A stretch of DNA of 64,000 bases, taken from NCBI GenBank assembly GCA_013350335.1, contig CM023535.1, positions 26,008,617 to 26,072,616 of the forward strand. Direction: 5' to 3'. The translations under genes and the position numbers were made by a program. Below, piece by piece: positions 59,244 to 64,000 of this stretch (its first letter is position 1; the number at the start of each line of letters is the position of its first letter). This stretch comes from Chimonanthus salicifolius. Taxonomy: Eukaryota; Streptophyta; Magnoliopsida; Laurales; Calycanthaceae. Under the pieces are notes generated by a model. The model was not told the DNA's origin. It worked only from the letters and a program-made list of their open reading frames with translations, and searched no databases.

Positions 59244-60142
59244 CTTATTAATCTCTTGGGTCCACCAATTAAGTGTTAACTTATTCAACTTGATGATCCT
59301 ACAATCAAATGACGTCATCTAATGGAACAAAAGTATATTAATAGTAGATGCGATGGAGCAAAGTACAAGATAACATCAATGTGAGACAATTGATCCAATG
59401 CCGAAAAAGCATAATGAGACAAAGATAGATATTCTGGCGCGGGAGATCAACAAATCCAAAATATCTCAACAGTTCGAATCACAATCAAGAACAAGTGTGA
59501 ACAAAGTTTGGGTAAAAATCTTGATGAAAGAGACTCAAGATCTAAACCGTTGCCACATCAATCACATTTAGAAAATAGATGATCTCAATCGAGCCGCAAG
59601 CAGGCAAATCCAAGACAGAAAAATCTTCATAAGAAAGTGGCACATGCATTGATTATGGTAATGACGATGAACAAAGTGGCAAGTTAATGGTGGTGAAACA
59701 ATGATAGTGTCGACAATTAACAGTGGAGGCAACACCAATAGTATAATTTGAACCATAACATTAATTGAACTAAAATATTGAGCCCATCCAAAGCCCGTTC
59801 AACTTTTAAGGGCCAAAACTAGAGCTCACTGTCTAAAGCCCGTTTAATTTGTAATGGGTCACACGGTCACAATGTTGCACCTGGTATTGTTTTTTATTTT
59901 TTTATTTCTGTAACTTGAAATATCTAACCATACAGATTAAAAGTAGAATTAAAAACTTATCATTATTTAAAGTTTAGGTCAAAACTCAATTTTTAGCCAC
60001 TTGATTTTAATAATCAAAGTTAGCAAATGTCCTTGAAAATATTCGATGCTTGGTAATTTTGGCCATTGAGATAAAGTGATTAGAAATTGATATTTGAGAT
60101 GAATTTTTGAAAGAAGGTAGGTTTGTGAGTCTATTTTCAATA
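58406..60142. other. Non-coding, apart from an AT microsatellite
   Basis: No gene, domain or element end recognised in about 1.7 kb; frames are short. The (AT)n run is listed separately. Confidence 0.35.
59175..59240. repeat. (AT)33 microsatellite
   Basis: Uninterrupted AT dinucleotides, likely polymorphic in length and prone to assembly error. Confidence 0.95.
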
Positions 60143-60147
60143 TGTAT

Positions 60148-60748
60148 TGTCACGTCCTGACCCGACGGGCACATGATTGAAGATATTTTGTTTTTTTGAA
60201 ACTATAAAGTATATACATCTCTTAGTCCATACAAGCTCAACATAATTTAACTCACATCGAATACATGGTTTTTAAACATTACTTGCAATAAATACATTCC
60301 ATGTAAATCAACAAAATAACAAAATGTCAACGGGCCTCCAATGTGCAGCCCTAAGCTCGGGCCGATGCAATATTACTTGAAATTACAAGAATGAGCACAT
60401 GCAAACTCAATACTTTGAATCCCTACCCTTCTCCATAGATACTTCCCCATTTTAGGTCTACCTCATCATTTTCAATTCCATTCCATAAAGTCCCCAATAT
60501 TGAGACATTACCCAACCTCCATTTCGTTATTCCATGGCTTTCCCCAAATTTCCATCCTCGTATTAGGGTTCGAAGCTCAACTTGAGCTTCAATCCACCCC
60601 ATGCAAAGCCCCCAAAAAGTCATTAGAAAGTGTAACAGACCCTTGCACGTGTGATTCCCACATGCTTCTAATTGTGTACATGTTGATTTAGAGTTCAATA
60701 TAGAATTAAATATCCTTAGTCACATGCCCGCTGGATCTGGGTGTGACA
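60148..60748 (-). mobile_element. 601 bp solo-LTR-like unit
   Basis: TGTCACGTCCTGACCCG at 60148 and GGATCTGGGTGTGACA at 60748, with a perfect TSD TGTAT (60143-60147 and 60749-60753). Ends resemble the GGGCGTGACA end at 55091, and a cgagcttag segment supports minus orientation. No coding region. It is short for a gypsy LTR here, so it may be internally deleted. Confidence 0.78.
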
Positions 60749-60753
60749 TGTAT

Positions 60754-61560
60754 AGTCACATTTTTAATTATAAAACAAAAGTAAATAAAAAAATACTAGA
60801 TCCGACCTAGTGATATATGTTTATAAGATATAATAAAATAAACGGGTGTAAAAAACCTTGATGGGCCTCTATGGACTTTAATATAAGCTTGAGCTTGGCC
60901 CCTCAAACCAAAATACTTAGTTCATGCTAGTTTATTCAAGTCGGGTTCAGACCAGTCGAGAGCTAAGTTCGGACGAATTGACACCTCTGAAGACGACAGA
61001 GATAACGTATATTATGTGGATCAGTGGTTAGAGCAACCTTAGATACTACGTTTGGTAATGATGTCAATTGGACAATGCAACCTTAGATTTACCCGTCCTT
61101 ATGAGTTGTTTATATGAATGGATATGGTAAGACTTCGTGTGAACAGATTATGAGTTTGTATAAAAAAATATATTTACATTTTTTTATTTTGATATTTATA
61201 GGAATAAAAAATGATTTTATATGTAGGATTTTTTTTCATCTCATATTTTATGAATAAGAACTAAGTCTTGAGACTCCATTTTGAGTTGTAATTATGGGTC
61301 CTTATATTATTTATGTATTAAGAGATATGTTGGCTTTTTTTTTTTTTTTTAAATTTTACACATGAAAATGTATTTTTTTCATCTCACATCTTAAAGGTGG
61401 AATAAAAGTGTCAAGACTTTATTTTAAATTATGTTATATAATAAAATCCATGATCAATTATATAATATTATTATAAGATATATTACTATATTTTATTTGA
61501 TAGATATTATTTAATAATTATATTTGTATTAAAATTAAAATTTTAATTATTTATATTATA
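60754..61560. other. AT-rich spacer
   Basis: No gene. 60845-60990 begins ACGGGTGTAAA and ends TTGACACCTCTG, which resembles hAT-MITE ends, but the pairing is too poor to call an element. Confidence 0.3.
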
Positions 61561-61928
61561 CAATGTTTTAAAACCCGACCCATGGAGCGATCCGTCTTGT
61601 AGGAAGGGCTGGTTAAATAAGGTTCAACCAAGTTTACCCATAGTCAAACCAGGTCAAACCTGTGCCATTAATATAATATTATAAACAATACTAAATTATT
61701 AACTAAGATTATATTTCATAAAAATAAATACTTACTCTCACAAACACAACTGTAAATACTTTAATAATCCAAAATTCATGTTCTAATATCATTCCAACAA
61801 AATATCATCCAACAACTCGTTGTTAATTAATATCCAAAACACATCAAGAACTCAATGTTAGTTATATCCAAAAATAATATTTAAAACACATCAAGAACTT
61901 AATGTTAGTTATATCCAAAAAATAATAT

Positions 61929-62044
61929 TTAAATTCTAAAGTCATCATCATTCCTAAAAGAACCAATATTTTCATCTTCATTTTGATAATGTAAAGAAAC
62001 CAAGTTTTCAGTTACATCTCCATCATCCCTCTCCGTCAAAGCCA
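61929..62044 (-). CDS. hAT terminal exon
   Basis: Acceptor TTTCAG before 62044. The frame ends at TAA (61929-61931) after an Asp/Asn-rich end (NEDENIGSFRNDDD). The stop is about 370 bp from the presumed TIR. Confidence 0.7.
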
Positions 62045-62156
62045 CTGAAATTGAAGAATATACATGTATGAGATTATTATATATGCAACTTCATATTATA
62101 TAATCTAAAATTGAAGTACTATAGTATAGACAATGATTATAATTTAAAAGTCATAC

Positions 62157-62329
62157 CTAAATCAATTACTTCAAATTGAGTCATAACACTTGTAGGTTGT
62201 GTCATTCCCTCCCAAGTTTGTAGTTCCTCCTCATTTAATAGGGGTGGCTCTGACTCAATTATCCAATCTTCTAGTACGTCAATATTTTCTAAAGATATTG
62301 GATCAAAACAAATCTTTTTCTTCGAATTT
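62157..62329 (-). CDS. hAT acidic C-terminal exon
   Basis: Acceptor GATAG before 62329, donor GTATGA after 62157. The peptide includes CFDPISLENIDVLEDW and EPPLLNEEEL, a usual acidic tail after the dimerisation domain in this hAT group. Phase fits both neighbours. Confidence 0.75.
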
Positions 62330-62523
62330 CTATCAAAATAAAAATATTACACAAATATCAATTGAAGCTTTGATAACTTTATCAAAGAATGAAGATAAAT
62401 ATGTAACAAAACAATATGTTGCTGACTATACTCTAGAAATAAAAGGCAAAAACAAGCATCTTTTATTTTTTATCCAATGCCAAGTAAGTTCTAAAGAATT
62501 CAACCCGTCTAAATAATTCTTAC

Positions 62524-62728
62524 CTTTGTAACAAGCGCAAGTTGTAATGGACATACACCAAATCATTCAACATTTTATGATCTAATCGATTCCTTCTTTT
62601 TGTGTGTATACGTTCAAATACACTCCAATTGCGTTCACATCCAGAAGAAGTACAAGTTTGGCTAAAAATGTGAATTGTCATCTTTTGCAAATTTGGAGTT
62701 GAACCTCCATAATTCATCCACCAAACAG
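62524..62728 (-). CDS. hAT dimerisation-domain exon
   Basis: Intact exon between acceptor ACAG (62729-62732) and donor GTAAGA. It encodes the conserved hAT C-terminal dimerisation domain with C-S-S-G-C-E-R-N-W-S and H-T-K-R-R-N-R-L. It enters with two bases and leaves two bases of split codons, matching its neighbours. Confidence 0.85.
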
Positions 62729-64000
62729 CTGTAAAAGGCAATGAAGCACAAGCATATGAAAAGACATCAAGATTCCTACTTAATTAAAGTAAATGAATAA
62801 TTAAATATAAAAAAAAATATACTTGGAATCATTTTTTCGCGATCTTTAATGGTCAAATTACGCCAAAGTCTCCTGATGGTAAAGATTAAGCTCACTGCTA
62901 ATGAGTTGTTGCATTGCAATATCATTATAGTATAATGTCTCAATGCAATCAAGAACTCCACTAAGAACACAAGAAACATTGATATTATTATAAAACCATG
63001 ATGGATTAAGCCAATGCCCAGCCGCATGAAGTGGACGATGCAATTAATGATCCCAACGAATATCTATGATGTTCAAATAAGGAATAGCTTCACTAAACAT
63101 TCTTGATGATGACACTGTTGATGTTGAATCCTTCGTCATTCTCTTTTTGAATGTATTTCTTATGACTTCTTTAGCTTTATGCATAACCTGATAAATATAC
63201 CCCATTGCCGGCCTATCATCACTATCAACCATGCGTAGCACTTTTAAAAGAGGCACAAATGCCGCCACAACAACCTCACATTCAGACAAAAAAGAAGAGC
63301 TCAAGATCAACTCACCCATGGTTTTGCCTTTCTGATCTTTAGTAGCCCATTTACTATCAATCCATTATTTGCTAACTATCATAACTTGCAATCCGCCTTT
63401 ATTTTTTAAAATACTTTGTAATGCTAGAAAATGAGTTGCAAAACGCGTGACTGCAGGACGAACAATCTCACTTCCACCAGTATACTTCCTCATTAATGTT
63501 AATACAAAACATGATTGTATATAAATGTAGTGAGAGACCTTGCCCGTTCAATAACACTCTTCACCATTTCTATCTTGGAAATATCTTCAAGCATCAAATC
63601 AATGCAATGAGCAGTACATGGTGTCCAATATATAGTTTTAAAATGAGTGGTTATCAACTTACACGCACTTGAATAATTTGAGTGCATTATATGTCACAAT
63701 TTGAATTACATTTTCTGGACCAATTTCTTCAACAACTTCTTTAAAAAGCATAAACAACATCTCTCTAGTCTTTGAATGAACACTTGCATCAACAGATTTA
63801 AAAAAAAAAAATCCCCTTTGTCGAATACACAAGAAAATTGATTAATAACCTACTTCACCCATTTGTCCATCCATCTCCCATCAGTGTGCATCCGTAGTTT
63901 TTCCATACACTTTTGAAAGATTTTACTGCACTTTCAATTTCAACAACATTTCTTTTAAAAAATTGTCCACGAAGATCATGATAAAAAAGGGCTTTATATC

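Larger units (their letters stand above)
61561..64000 (-). mobile_element. hAT transposon, continuing past the right edge
   Basis: CAATGTTTTAAAACCCGACC at 61561 looks like a hAT terminal inverted repeat and lies just downstream of the transposase end. The transposase gene reads leftward from beyond 64000 to 61929. The other end is outside the window, so TIR pairing and TSD cannot be checked. It is unrelated to the hAT element at 38289, having a DUF659-type transposase. Confidence 0.75.
61929..64000 (-). pseudogene. hAT transposase with DUF659 and C-terminal dimerisation domain, partial
   Basis: From the right edge leftward: DLRGQFFKRNVVEIE and GCTLMGDGWTNG (63860-63960), then LINFLVYSTKG, KSVDASVHSKT and LFKEVVEEIGPENV (DUF659). 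CTAHCIDLMLEDI follows near 63600, VRPAVTRFATHFL near 63440, VDSDDRPAMGYIY near 63220, and LHRPLHAAGHWLNP near 63010. Last is the dimerisation domain, with WWMNYGG, SQTCTSSGCERNWSVFERIH and RLDHKMLNDLVYVHYN (62524-62728). Then two C-terminal exons (62157-62329 and 61929-62044) end at TAA. The splice sites GTATAT/ACAG, GTAAGA/GATAG and GTATGA/TTTCAG join in phase. Upstream, an in-frame TAA near 63042, a stop near 63365 and frame changes near 62870 and 63690 suggest a dead gene, unless sequencing errors or unrecognised introns explain them. Confidence 0.85.

Noticed and set aside
60845..60990. Possible hAT MITE
   Set aside because: Ends ACGGGTGTAAA and CAGAGGTGTCAA pair poorly and no 8 bp duplication was found.
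62199..62516. 105-codon plus ORF
   Set aside because: Overlaps the hAT C-terminal exon and introns on the minus strand, where phases and motifs are consistent.

Overview
The window is nuclear DNA from a flowering plant. It is AT-rich and intron-bearing, and consists almost entirely of transposable elements nested inside one another. I cannot name the species. There is no bacterial-style gene array, no rRNA or tRNA gene that I can see, and no CRISPR. The only host-gene candidates are minus-strand exon fragments in the first 7 kb (exon 1 at 4407-6794, another exon at 3015-3205). The first of these is split by a small retrotransposon.

Layout. 1-2954: minus-strand Ty3/gypsy LTR cut by the window edge. 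3.0-6.8 kb: host-gene fragments carrying a complete 2.1 kb gag-only LTR element (4431-6574). 7070-23651: a large copia/SIRE-type element without pol. Its 3' LTR is split by a 9 kb composite gypsy LTR block (14091-23121), which itself contains a 3.2 kb tandem duplication. 24519-35878: a gypsy solo LTR (minus) containing a SIRE-type solo LTR (24777-30368, minus), which contains another gypsy solo LTR (25813-29248, plus). A Tat/Athila-type LTR (31715-33707) and a 320 bp tandem duplication also lie in the outer LTR. About 36.8-43.8 kb: a SIRE-type LTR split by a small hAT-like MITE (37031-37329) and by a complete 5.4 kb hAT transposon (38289-43679). 45510-54293: a Tekay-like gypsy element with both LTRs, PBS, broken gag-pol and the RNase H region deleted. 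54294-55091: tail of another LTR. 56340-57140: relic of an RTE-type LINE reverse transcriptase. 57617-57845: gypsy LTR/PBS junction. 60148-60748: a 601 bp LTR-like unit with a target-site duplication. 61561-64000: the 3' half of a second hAT transposon (minus), whose last exons are phase-consistent.

The insertion order can be read from target-site duplications (TSDs), which I located base by base: CAGAA, ATTAT, GAAAC/AGAAC, GAATG, GTCAT, GGTTA/AGTTA, ATTGGATT and TGTAT. None of the retrotransposon coding regions is intact. The best preserved is the C-terminal part of the hAT transposase at the right edge. I found no evidence for a new defence, metabolic or signalling system. The unusual material is structural: a gene broken by a gag-only element, three-deep LTR nesting, and arrays of perfect palindromes inside LTRs.
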